DNA of 64,000 nt, taken from positions 931,786-995,785 of the forward strand of contig NZ_LS990887.1 of assembly GCF_900411315.1 (NCBI RefSeq), in the 5' to 3' direction. Source of the stretch: Corynebacterium senegalense. Lineage in GTDB: Bacteria; Actinomycetota; Actinomycetes; Mycobacteriales; Mycobacteriaceae. A program made the translations under genes and the position numbers. Within the stretch, counting starts at the first letter, position 1. Each line of letters starts with the position of its first letter. The notes beneath the pieces are model-generated. The model worked only from the letters and a program-made list of their open reading frames with translations, did no database searches and was not told where the DNA came from. This document shows positions 10,331-18,356 of the stretch, in pieces.

Positions 10331-10361
10331 GTACGGATGCCCCTGCGGAAGGCTATGACCT

Positions 10362-11242
10362 CTACACCGTCGCGGCACCCAGCTTCACGAAGGTGAAGCC
10401 CGCCCCCCGCAACTGGGAGATCGCCGCCCGGACGCCCTCGGCGGTGCCGCGCCCCGGCTGGTTCATGTGCATGATCACAATCGAACCCGGCGCGCTGTGC
10501 ACCAGGTTGCTCGCCACCACAGGGCCGGGCACCGTCGCCCCCGCGTCGCCGTTGACGGCGAAACCGGCGAGGCTGACGCCGAGGTCCCCGGCGATGCGGA
10601 CCGCGACGTCGTCGCAGAACGCGGTGCCCGGGCGGAACCAGTTCGACTCCACCCCCAGGAACCCGCGCAGGAAACGGCGGTTGGCCTCGATCTCCTCCAC
10701 GAGCTCAGCGACAGTGGCCGTGCCCGCGATTCCGTAGGCCGAGCGGCCGTTCACCGATAGCGGCTTGTGCAGCGTCCCGTGGTTCTCGATCTGAAACAGC
10801 GGGTTGTCCGCGATCTGCCGCGCCCTGTCCGGGTTGGCGTCGATCCAGCGCTTGTTCCAGAACAGAGTCGCCGGCACCGCCAGCTCCTGGAGGGTGGCGA
10901 GGAGGGGGTCGTCGACAAGCGAGCCTTGCGGCCCGCCGCAGGCGTCGAAGGTGGGGGCGATCGTTTTCGGCTTCGGATCAACCGTCCGCACGATTCCCGG
11001 CAGGTCCAGCCCCCAGTCACGGGCCCCGCGTTGTGGTAGCGCTTCACGACGTCCGCGGGCCGCAACTCCCGCGCACTTGTCTCGGGCACCGAACACGGCG
11101 CCACGCTCCACGCGGCACCGATCAACGGCAGCGCCACCCCTGCACGAAGCAGGTCGCGGCGGCTCAGGGAGCGGGGCGTGCGGGCTCCCTTGCCGTCCGC
11201 TCCGACGGCACCGTCTCGGCGAGGCGCAGAGGAAAAGTCCAC
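10362..11242 (-). pseudogene. Exported polysaccharide deacetylase, broken by a one-base frameshift
   Basis: Reading from GTG at 11242, the N-terminus has a twin-arginine signal (SRRDLLRAGVALPLIG) and runs to RYHNAG in one frame. The NodB-like deacetylase body (from DWGLDLPG) continues in another frame to the stop at 10362. The frames meet around 11015-11035, next to a GGGGCCC run, and joining them needs one extra base, so a single nucleotide is missing. The body keeps family landmarks: TFDACGG in place of TFDDG, the ENHGTLHKP metal-histidine motif and FRPGTAF. It would act on a cell-wall or extracellular sugar polymer. Genuine decay, a sequencing error and a -1 programmed shift are all possible; I favour the first two. 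Confidence 0.75.
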
Positions 11243-11250
11243 GGCCGTTG

Positions 11251-11256
11251 ATCTTA
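11251..11256 (-). promoter_or_regulatory. -10 box (TAAGAT) for the deacetylase pseudogene
   Basis: TAAGAT on the minus strand ends 8 nt before the GTG at 11242, a leaderless arrangement identical in sequence and spacing to the box before the 9705 gene. Confidence 0.45.
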
Positions 11257-11351
11257 TGGGGCGGGGTGGCGGTGCGCTCGGCGAGGCGTTGGTGCCGGGG
11301 CGCGTTTGAGCGCGGTTTCGGATGGGCCGCCCGCGGGTTCTCCTTTCCCGA

Positions 11352-11357
11352 TAGCAT
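11352..11357 (+). promoter_or_regulatory. -10 box (TAGCAT) for the GmrSD-type gene
   Basis: TAGCAT lies 34 nt before the ATG at 11392, giving a short leader that contains a clear GAGGAG ribosome site. No convincing -35 was seen. Confidence 0.4.
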
Positions 11358-11391
11358 GAGGCCTCCGGGTTTTTACGTGTGAGGAGATCTC

Positions 11392-13842
11392 ATGAAGGGC
11401 AATGTCGTCGACATCTACAAGGCGTTCGACGGTTCCGATAAGAAGCTGGTCATCCCCGTCTACCAGCGCAATTACGACTGGACGACGAAGCAGTGCGAAC
11501 GGCTCTTCAACGACATCGAGGAGATGCTTGCCTCCCGCCGTCACAAGCACTTCTTCGGAGCCGTCGTTGGCAACCCCGAGGACTCCTTCACGTGGGTGGT
11601 CATCGACGGGCAACAGCGTATGACCACCGTGAGCCTGCTGATGCTCGCGCTTGTCCACGCCATCGAGGCCGGCGAAGTGGACGACCCCTCGGGCGATCTC
11701 GGACGCAAGCTCATGACCAACTACCTCCAGCTCGGAGGGGTTGACGAACAGAAGTTCAAGCTCAAGCCGATCAAGGATGACAGCGCTTCCTACGCCAAGC
11801 TTTTCGGGCCCGCGGAGTTCTTTAACGAGAAGTCCAAGCTCACCGCCAACTACCGCTACTTCCGGGAACGCCTCCGGGCCACGCCATACACTGCCGCGCA
11901 GCTCTGGGACCAGGGGATCTCCCGTCTCGAGGTCATGCACCTCGACCTAGAGGCGCACGACGACCCCCAACGGATCTTCGAGTCCCTCAACTCCACAGGC
12001 CTGGCCTTGAAGGAGGCGGACAAGATCCGCAATTACGTCCTCATGGGGCTGCCCCACCGCGAGCAGACAAGGGTCTATGAGAAGTACTGGAACGAGATGG
12101 AGAAGAATGTCGGCTTCCACACCGACAACTTCATCCGCTGGTACATCACGGCCCAGACCTCCAAGACCCCGAAAGAGGCGGATGTGTTCGAGGCGTTCAA
12201 GGCTTTTGTAGAAAAGTCGCCCCGCAGCGCCGTCGAGGTCGTCGAAGACATGCACCGCTTCTCGACGTTCGCCCGCGCGCTTTCCCAGGCCGAAACCGAC
12301 TATCCGGAGATCAACCGCAGGCTGCGGACAGCCAATGCGGTGCTCGGTGACGTCGTCAAGCCGTTCCTGTGGCTGACCTACCGCGACCTGAAAGACGGAA
12401 TGATCGACGCTGATGACTTCGGCTCAGCGCTCGCGATCATCGAGAGCTACATCTTCCGCCGTATTGTGGCCTCGGTCGCATCGAGTACGTTGAACAAGAC
12501 CTTCGCCAACGGTTACTCCGAGATACGCAAACTGCGACGTGCGGATGAACGTTACAGCGACATTCTGGCGTACATCCTGCTCAACCGGGGCCACAGCGGG
12601 CGCTTCCCCGGCGACGAGGAGTTTCTCGACGCGTTCCGGACCCGCGACTTCTACCATCTCAAGGCGAGCTACCGGCCCTACTTCTTCCAAATGCTCGAGC
12701 GCGGCCAGTCCAAGGATGTCGCCGACATCGCCTCCTACATCGCAGCCGGGGAGCTAACCATCGAGCACATCATGCCGCAGACGCTGAGCAACACCTGGCG
12801 CGAAGCGCTCGGGCCGGATGCCGAAGCGATTCACTCGACCTGGCTCAACCGGGCCGCGAACCTCACCGTCACGGGATACAACTCCACGTATTCCAACTCG
12901 CCCTTCTCCAGGAAGCTCACGATGAAAGGCGGGTTCCTCGAATCCCCATATTCGCTCAACGATTACGTGAAGACCCAGACCGAGTGGGGCCTCCACCAAA
13001 TGGAGGAGCGTTCTGAGGCACTGGCACGGCGAGCCGCCGACCTGTGGCCGCTCCCGGAGACGACCTTCCAACCCGTCCGCGACGTCCATCAACCTGAACA
13101 GCTCGGGGAGGAGAGGTCCTTTAGTGGTTCAGAGGTTGTCGCCGTCGAACTCGAAGGCGCGAAAACGGCGGTCCAATCGTGGGCAGAAGCCGTCGTGGTC
13201 GTGCTGCGCATCCTCCTCGAACTCGATCGGGTCGGGGTCCTTGCTGCGGCCGCCGACGAACCGCTTCTCATTACCGAGAATGTGGCTGCAACAACCACGC
13301 CTACCGGCAGAGACCGCACCATCGATCCCGCTCTCGGTGTACGTCTCAGCACCAACACAACGCAGAAGGTCGGCCTGATCCGGCGAGTATGCGCCACGAT
13401 CGGATACGACACCGACGACATCCTTTTCTACCTTCGGGGCCACACTGTGCCCGCTGCTCAGACAGAGGAAATCGCCGAGGATCCGGTGGCCAGCCCCTAC
13501 GATTCAATCGTCGCGCTCATTCCTCTTGTCGAGGAGGTCGAAGGCAGCAGCGTCGATCTACCCGAAACGGAAGAGCTTCGGGCGTCGCTCGTCGACGCGC
13601 TCGCGCCGCACCTGCCCGAAAACCCGTTGGAGGCGCTCGGAGGTCACGACCTCGCCACTTTCCTCTCGCATCACCCAGTCGATTCTCTGACCACGGAAGA
13701 AGCGCTTGCCTGCTTGGCCGTTTACGACGGACAAGCCCGCTTCATGGGTGCGACCGTTTGGCACTCGGCGCTCGTGGACGGCCGGGTCGGTGCCCTGCTG
13801 CGCCGCCTCCGCCGTGCCGCGGCCTCCGCCCCGGGGGCGTAG
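11392..13842 (+). CDS. GmrSD-type (DUF262/DUF1524) nuclease with C-terminal extension; likely type IV restriction
   Basis: 816 residues. The N-terminal DUF262 (GmrS-like, ParB-fold) part shows IPVYQRNYDW (about residue 20) and VIDGQQRMTT (about 70). The middle DUF1524 (GmrD-like, His-Me finger) part shows IEHIMPQ (about 457) and the NRAANLTVTGYN segment (about 485). Fused or single-chain GmrSD proteins cut modified phage DNA using nucleotide energy, so phage defence is the likely role. Beyond residue 550 comes a module with the pattern 'LGVRLSTNT...IRRVCATIGYDTDDILFYLRG', seen in other restriction-type proteins, then a tail (about 720-816) resembling DUF6508. Base composition looks less GC-rich than the flanking core genes, fitting horizontal transfer. 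No methylase partner is nearby. Confidence 0.85.
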   Translation: MKGNVVDIYKAFDGSDKKLVIPVYQRNYDWTTKQCERLFNDIEEMLASRRHKHFFGAVVGNPEDSFTWVVIDGQQRMTTVSLLMLALVHAIEAGEVDDPSGDLGRKLMTNYLQLGGVDEQKFKLKPIKDDSASYAKLFGPAEFFNEKSKLTANYRYFRERLRATPYTAAQLWDQGISRLEVMHLDLEAHDDPQRIFESLNSTGLALKEADKIRNYVLMGLPHREQTRVYEKYWNEMEKNVGFHTDNFIRWYITAQTSKTPKEADVFEAFKAFVEKSPRSAVEVVEDMHRFSTFARALSQAETDYPEINRRLRTANAVLGDVVKPFLWLTYRDLKDGMIDADDFGSALAIIESYIFRRIVASVASSTLNKTFANGYSEIRKLRRADERYSDILAYILLNRGHSGRFPGDEEFLDAFRTRDFYHLKASYRPYFFQMLERGQSKDVADIASYIAAGELTIEHIMPQTLSNTWREALGPDAEAIHSTWLNRAANLTVTGYNSTYSNSPFSRKLTMKGGFLESPYSLNDYVKTQTEWGLHQMEERSEALARRAADLWPLPETTFQPVRDVHQPEQLGEERSFSGSEVVAVELEGAKTAVQSWAEAVVVVLRILLELDRVGVLAAAADEPLLITENVAATTTPTGRDRTIDPALGVRLSTNTTQKVGLIRRVCATIGYDTDDILFYLRGHTVPAAQTEEIAEDPVASPYDSIVALIPLVEEVEGSSVDLPETEELRASLVDALAPHLPENPLEALGGHDLATFLSHHPVDSLTTEEALACLAVYDGQARFMGATVWHSALVDGRVGALLRRLRRAAASAPGA

Positions 13843-13867
13843 CTGGCGGCTTCCTCGAGCCGCCGCG

Positions 13868-14239
13868 CTACTTCGCCCCCAGCACGGCCTGGCTGATCAG
13901 CATGTCGATGCGGCGCACGTCGAGGTCACGGCCGACTTTGATCTTGACCTTGCCGGCGCGGGTCCACAGCTCGATCTCCGCGTTGAAGTCGAGCGTGCCC
14001 GCGTTCTCGGTGGACCACATGTTGATGGCCGAGTACGGCAGCGAATAGACCTCCACCTTTTTGCCGCGGATGCCCTGCGCGTCGCGGACGATGAGACGGT
14101 GGGTGGTGAAGATGGCGCTGTCGCGGAAGGTCTTGAAGGCAACGACTGCCTGCTCGCCGGGCACGAGCATGGTGGCGACGTCGTCGGGGATGGGCGTCTC
14201 CGCGACGAAGGTCCACTCGGTAATGGCTGCGGTTTCCAT
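13868..14239 (-). CDS. PH domain-containing protein (bPH_1-like)
   Basis: 123 residues, cytosolic, no signal peptide. The sequence matches the bacterial pleckstrin-homology family: an opening helix, a 'LVPGEQAVVAFKTFRDSAIF' strand pair, the THRLIVRD turn and the SLPYSAINMWSTENAG segment, ending with a helix (RRIDMLISQAVL). Members are small and mostly uncharacterised; some respond to stress. ATG follows AAGGAG. It lies 29 nt after the DUF6508-like gene on the same strand, so the two likely share a transcript, and it converges with the GmrSD-type gene. Confidence 0.85.
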   Translation of the reverse strand: METAAITEWTFVAETPIPDDVATMLVPGEQAVVAFKTFRDSAIFTTHRLIVRDAQGIRGKKVEVYSLPYSAINMWSTENAGTLDFNAEIELWTRAGKVKIKVGRDLDVRRIDMLISQAVLGAK

Positions 14240-14268
14240 GTGTTCTCCTTTTCAGACGGATACTCGAA

Positions 14269-14790
14269 TTAGTACTGTTCGCGGTAGGAGCGCTCCGCGC
14301 GCCTCTGGCGCTCGGCTGTCCAATCGCTGCCGGCGATCGCCGACATCGTACGGCGATCGGAGGTGATGACGTCGCTAAGCTTGCGCGCGATGAGATAGAC
14401 CGTGCCGTCTTCGGCACCCTCCCCAATCAAGCCCTCCGCCAAGCGCTCGAGGTTGCCGAAGACGACGAACCACGTGGCCAGCTGTTCCAGGTCGAAGCTC
14501 TCGGCTTCCCGTTCGGTGATGAAGCGGAAGTCGTCGCGGTGGCGCTGCCAGTCGACGCCGAGGAATTCGGTCAGGTGGATGCCGCACCAGATCCCGTTCC
14601 ACAGCCACCTGGGGTAGGTGGGGAACCCGAGGGCAATTACGCCGTCCCCCTGCTTCTCCGCCTTGTGCCAGGCAGGTGTGTACCCGTCTGCCAGGTTGTC
14701 GCGCAGCTTCTCGACGCCCTCGAGCAGCTCACGCGGTTCCAACGTATCCGGGGACCGGTCGAAGATTTCCTGTTGGTCGCGTTCAGACAT
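14269..14790 (-). CDS. DUF6508-like protein, unknown function
   Basis: 173 residues, soluble. The pattern 'DGVIALGFPTYP ... W ... DLEQLATWFVVFGNLERLAEGLIGEGAEDGTVYLIARKL' resembles the DUF6508 layout, in which a helix with an R/L-E-R-(x)2-E-G motif follows a proline/tyrosine strand. The match is from memory and moderate. ATG follows AAGGAGAGG. It precedes the PH-domain gene in an apparent two-gene operon. The extreme C-terminus of the neighbouring GmrSD-type protein shows a comparable end pattern, suggesting the genes may belong together functionally; that link is inference. Confidence 0.6.
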   Translation of the reverse strand: MSERDQQEIFDRSPDTLEPRELLEGVEKLRDNLADGYTPAWHKAEKQGDGVIALGFPTYPRWLWNGIWCGIHLTEFLGVDWQRHRDDFRFITEREAESFDLEQLATWFVVFGNLERLAEGLIGEGAEDGTVYLIARKLSDVITSDRRTMSAIAGSDWTAERQRRAERSYREQY

Positions 14791-14974
14791 GTTGCCTCTC
14801 CTTAGGTGGTGGTCGCGTTGGGCGGTCAGGCCGTGGCGGCTCCCCGGCTCTGTTTTTCACTGCGTTCAACGTAGAACACGGTCCGGACATGGACCCCGGA
14901 CCTTTCGAACACGTTTCGAAATCCCAGCTCACAGGCACCGATCGGAATCGGCGACAACTTTTTCGGATAAACCC

Positions 14975-15002
14975 TTGACATGCCGAACATGTGTGCTATT
15001 CT
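14975..15002 (+). promoter_or_regulatory. Sigma-A promoter of the DUF222-HNH gene
   Basis: TTGACA (14975-14980) and TATTCT (14997-15002) are separated by 16 nt. It is the best -35/-10 pair seen in the window. The ATG with a GGGGGGTGAC ribosome site follows 24 nt later. Confidence 0.7.
14984..14997 (+). promoter_or_regulatory. Candidate LexA (SOS) box inside the HNH gene promoter
   Basis: CGAACATGTGTGCT matches the mycobacterial SOS box CGAACRNRYGTTYC at 12 of 14 positions, and keeps the corynebacterial GAACANNTGT core. It occupies the spacer and touches the -10, where a repressor would block transcription. A second, one-base-short relative (TCGAACACGTTTCGA) lies about 70 nt upstream near 14906. 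Confidence 0.5.
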
Positions 15003-15026
15003 GTACCCATAACCAAGGGGGGTGAC

Positions 15027-16472
15027 ATGGACAAGATCGGCAAGATCAACGACCAACTCGCATCGCTTTACGACGACCTATCCAGCCTGTTCTCTAACCC
15101 CGATACGCTTACGTTCGCCGACGTGCACCAGCACATGGAGCGCCTCGAGCGCATCGCCAACACTAAGGCCGCCATCGACGCCGCCTTCGCCTATATTTGC
15201 GAGCGAGACGATGCTGGCCGCAGCGTCGGCTCGCGCTACCCCACCGCCTACCTGACCGAGAAACTCGGCATCTCCCGGTCCGAGGCATACAGCCGGCTCT
15301 CGCGCGGCCGGAAGCTCTACGCACCTCCCGAGCCCGCACCCGATAACCCTGACACCGGTGACCAGCCCGACCGCGACAAGCAGGAGAAGAAGGACCGCCG
15401 ACGCGCACAAGACCGCGCCGGAGAAATTTCCGCAGAGAAGCAGCGCATCATCGACCGGGAGCTCGAGGCCCTGCTCCCCGGCGCCAGCCCGAACCGGGCG
15501 AAGCTGCTCGCCGACGCTCTCGAAGCTGCGGCAGAGAGGAGCCCCGAGGATCTGCGACGTTGGGTGCGCCGCCGCGTCGAGCAAGCGAACGCCCGGGCGC
15601 CCAAACCCGACCGCCCCAAAGACCCCCGCGGCCCCTACCGCAACCGGTCCGCACGCATCGGAACCCAGCGCACCGATGGTTCGTGCGACATCACCATCAC
15701 GGCTCCGGCCGGGGAGGCCGCGCTGATCAAGGCTCTCCTCGACGCAGGCCTGCGCCCGGGGAGCAACCTGCCGGAGGACCAGGCGGACAAGGACTCGCGC
15801 ACGCCGGCGCAACGCCGCTTCGACCAGCTTGCAGCCATCTTCAACCACTACGAGTCCACCCGCCCCAGCGCGGGGCATGCCGGATCCGCCCAGGGCGCGG
15901 CCTCCGTGGTTGTCTCCATCACGCTCGACGACCTCGCGGAAGCCGACTACACCACGCGTTTCTCCACGAACACGGGCATCGACATCAACTGCTACGACCT
16001 GCTGCGTCTCGGGCTGTCCGGTTCGGACTTCATCGTCCAGTTCGACAGGGCCACAGGCATGCCGCTTTCCATCGGAAGGACCCGCCTGGCGAACCTGCCC
16101 CAGCGCCTCGTCCTCCTCGCCGCCCAGGGCGTCTGCGCGTGGGAGGGCTGCACCACCCCCTTCAGCGAGCTGGAGATCCACCACCTCCTCCCCTACGCGG
16201 GCGGAGGGCCGACCGACATCGAGAACCTGATCGGCCTGTGCAGGCAGCACCACCGGTGCAACAACGACAACCGAGACTTCTCCGGTGGGCTCAGGCACGC
16301 CCAACCGGACCCGAGAAGCGGGCGCGTCGGAGTCGCTCACCCGGACGGGACGATCCACTTCAACACCACCGACGACGCCGCCCACGCTCCCGGCATGCGG
16401 CTGCACCACCGCGCTCCGCGCTACCCGCAACCGGCCGGAGGGGACCCGCCCCTGTTCGCCGTCCCGTCGTAA
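15027..16472 (+). CDS. DUF222/13E12-type HNH endonuclease
   Basis: 481 residues from ATG at 15027, chosen because a GGGGGGTGAC ribosome site precedes it; an in-frame upstream ATG at 14991 falls inside the promoter. The N-terminal two thirds is the DUF222 helical region with a charged, Arg/Lys-rich segment (about 100-210). The C-terminal HNH nuclease motif is LEIHHLLPYAGGGPTDIENL followed by LCRQHHRCNND. This family (mycobacterial 13E12 repeats) is abundant in actinobacteria and often travels with mobile DNA; substrates are not well defined. The LexA-like site in the promoter suggests DNA-damage induction, as reported for mycobacterial relatives. Confidence 0.9.
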   Translation: MDKIGKINDQLASLYDDLSSLFSNPDTLTFADVHQHMERLERIANTKAAIDAAFAYICERDDAGRSVGSRYPTAYLTEKLGISRSEAYSRLSRGRKLYAPPEPAPDNPDTGDQPDRDKQEKKDRRRAQDRAGEISAEKQRIIDRELEALLPGASPNRAKLLADALEAAAERSPEDLRRWVRRRVEQANARAPKPDRPKDPRGPYRNRSARIGTQRTDGSCDITITAPAGEAALIKALLDAGLRPGSNLPEDQADKDSRTPAQRRFDQLAAIFNHYESTRPSAGHAGSAQGAASVVVSITLDDLAEADYTTRFSTNTGIDINCYDLLRLGLSGSDFIVQFDRATGMPLSIGRTRLANLPQRLVLLAAQGVCAWEGCTTPFSELEIHHLLPYAGGGPTDIENLIGLCRQHHRCNNDNRDFSGGLRHAQPDPRSGRVGVAHPDGTIHFNTTDDAAHAPGMRLHHRAPRYPQPAGGDPPLFAVPS

Positions 16473-16602
16473 CCCCCTCCACGCGCCGCCTGACGCTGCG
16501 CGAACTTCCCGTGCCGTGAAACGCCCACGGCGCCGGGAGCGATACTCCACTCATTCGGAACTGTTTAGCTCCGCTCAAATACCGCCGAACCGGACCGCCG
16601 AT

Positions 16603-16608
16603 TAGAGT
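16603..16608 (+). promoter_or_regulatory. -10 box (TAGAGT) for accD2
   Basis: TAGAGT lies 8 nt before the ATG at 16617 with no ribosome site between, so the accD2-accE-maf transcript is probably leaderless. Confidence 0.5.
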
Positions 16609-16616
16609 AAGGGCCT

Positions 16617-18140
16617 ATGACTTCCCCCAAATCCGACAAACCCGACATGTCCACGACAGCTGGTCGCCTGCAGGATTTGCGCAACCGGCTGGAGGAGGCA
16701 CAGGCGCCGGTCGGTCTCGACGCCTTCGAGGCGACGCGCGCTCAGGGGAAGGCCACGGCGCGCGACCGCGTCGAGAAGCTGCTCGATGAGGGGTCCTTCG
16801 TCGAAACCGATGCGCTGGCCCGCCACCGCGTCGAGGCCTACAAGATGGACCGAACGAAGCCGCCGACAGACGGCGTGATCACGGGCTACGGGCTCATCGA
16901 CGGCCGCCGCGTCTGCGTCTTCTCCCAGGACGCCACCATCTTCGACGGCGCCGTCGGCGAGGTCTACGCGGAGAAGGTGCTCAAGCTCTACGACCTGGCC
17001 ACCAAGACGGGCGTGCCCGTCGTCGGCATCTACGACTCCGTCGGCCCGCGTGTCCAGGAGGGCGTCGTCGCCGCCGCGATGCAGGCGAAGATCCTCCGCG
17101 CCGCCACCCAAGCCTCCGGACTGATCCCCCAGGTCGCGGTGGTCGCCGGCCCGACCGCTGGCCTCTCCGCAGCCCAGATCCCGCTGTCCGACCTGGTCAT
17201 CATGGCTGCGGGCGCGGCCGTCCACCTCACAGACCCGGCGATCGTGACGAAGGTCAGCGGCTCGGAGGCCACCGCCGATTCCCTCGGCGGGCCCGCTATC
17301 CACGCCAACGAAACGGGGCTCGCGCAGCTGGTCGCCGACACCGACATCGCGGCCGTCGAGCTGGCCCGCGAGCTCATCGGCTACCTGCCGGAGAACAACC
17401 GCGCCGCCTCCCCCGTCACCGCGCCCGCCGAGATCGAGGCGCAGGACCTGAACGCCTTCATGCCCGACGACGAGGCCGCCGCCTACGACGTCCACGACGT
17501 CATCGCCGCAGTCACCGACGGCGACTTGCTCGAGCTGGGGGCCGCCTACGCCGACAACGTCGTCACCGGGTTCGCCCACGTGGGCGGGCGGGCAGTCGGC
17601 GTGGTGGCGAACCAGCCTTCCGTCTTGGCCGGGTGCCTCACCGACGCCGCCGCCCGCAAGGCCGCCCGCTTCATCCGAACCTGCGACGCCTTCAACCTGC
17701 CGCTGCTGCTGTTCGTCGATTCGCCCGGCTTCATCCCCTCCGCCGAGGAGGAGCACGCCGGCGTCGTCTCGGGGGCCGCGGCCCTCGCCTACGCGTTCGC
17801 CGAGGCCCAAGTGGGAACGGTAACCGTCGTGACGCGCAAGGCGCTCGGAGCCTCCTACGCCGTCATGGGCTCGAAGTTCCTCGGCGCCGACCTCGTCTTC
17901 GCCTGGCCCACGGCACAGGTGGCGCTTGCCGACGCCCCCACCGCCGCCGAGGCGCTCGGCACCGACGCCGCGAAGTACGCCGAGGAGAACCTCAACCCCT
18001 ACGTCGCCACCGAGCGCGGCCTCGTCGACTCCGTCATCGAGCCGGCGCAGACGCGCGCCCAGGTCCTCGAGGCGCTGCGGCTCCTCGAGCGCAAGGTGGT
18101 CTACCCTGCCATGAAGAAGCACGGCAACATCCCCCTCTAA
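16617..18140 (+). CDS. accD2: Acyl-CoA carboxylase beta subunit paralogue with altered oxyanion motifs
   Basis: 507 residues, full-length crotonase-fold carboxyltransferase. The order accD-accE-maf near accBC matches dtsR2/accD2 of Corynebacterium glutamicum, whose product is needed for mycolic acid precursor carboxylation. The acyl-CoA side oxyanion segment, normally GPCAGGA, reads GPTAGLSAA here, and the carboxybiotin side, GGAYxVMxSK in the truncated upstream paralogue, reads GASYAVMGSK. These changes suggest a specialised or structural partner rather than a stand-alone catalytic subunit. It keeps the C-terminal HGNIPL. ATG start is fixed by the leaderless -10 box. Transcribed with accE, 12 nt downstream. 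Confidence 0.88.
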   Translation: MTSPKSDKPDMSTTAGRLQDLRNRLEEAQAPVGLDAFEATRAQGKATARDRVEKLLDEGSFVETDALARHRVEAYKMDRTKPPTDGVITGYGLIDGRRVCVFSQDATIFDGAVGEVYAEKVLKLYDLATKTGVPVVGIYDSVGPRVQEGVVAAAMQAKILRAATQASGLIPQVAVVAGPTAGLSAAQIPLSDLVIMAAGAAVHLTDPAIVTKVSGSEATADSLGGPAIHANETGLAQLVADTDIAAVELARELIGYLPENNRAASPVTAPAEIEAQDLNAFMPDDEAAAYDVHDVIAAVTDGDLLELGAAYADNVVTGFAHVGGRAVGVVANQPSVLAGCLTDAAARKAARFIRTCDAFNLPLLLFVDSPGFIPSAEEEHAGVVSGAAALAYAFAEAQVGTVTVVTRKALGASYAVMGSKFLGADLVFAWPTAQVALADAPTAAEALGTDAAKYAEENLNPYVATERGLVDSVIEPAQTRAQVLEALRLLERKVVYPAMKKHGNIPL

Positions 18141-18152
18141 GGAGAACCCGCC

Positions 18153-18356
18153 ATGACCGCACCGACCTTCACCGTCGTCAAGGGCAACCCGACCGACGAC
18201 GAGATCGCGGCCCTGACCGCCGTCCTCGCCGAGCTGCAGGCCGCCGCCTCCGCGACCGCCGAGCCCGCCGAGCGCAACCTGTGGGGCCGCCCGTCTTCCC
18301 TGCGCCACCCCGACGTGTTCAACCCGGGCGCCTTCGCCAACGTCACCTACTTCTGA
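18153..18356 (+). CDS. accE: Acyl-CoA carboxylase epsilon subunit
   Basis: 67 residues. This small actinobacterial subunit bridges and stimulates AccBC-AccD complexes. The typical layout is present: an N-terminal strand FTVVKGNPTDDEIAALTAVL, a short Ala-rich link and the WGRP...R...PGAF tail (NLWGRPSSLRHPDVFNPGAF). An AAGGAG ribosome site sits in the 12 nt after accD2. The stop overlaps the start of maf by one base, so the three genes are translationally linked. Confidence 0.92.
   Translation: MTAPTFTVVKGNPTDDEIAALTAVLAELQAAASATAEPAERNLWGRPSSLRHPDVFNPGAFANVTYF

Noticed and set aside
13845..13864. GGCGGC/GCCGCC hairpin between the convergent GmrSD-type and PH-domain genes.
   Set aside because: Short, no T-run on either side; too weak to call.
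14826..15056. A 76-codon minus-strand frame across the HNH gene promoter.
   Set aside because: It covers a good promoter and LexA-like site, lacks a ribosome site and resembles no protein.
16510..16530. GCCGTG/CACGGC hairpin behind the HNH gene as a terminator.
   Set aside because: Six-bp stem without T-run; not distinguishable from chance in GC-rich DNA.
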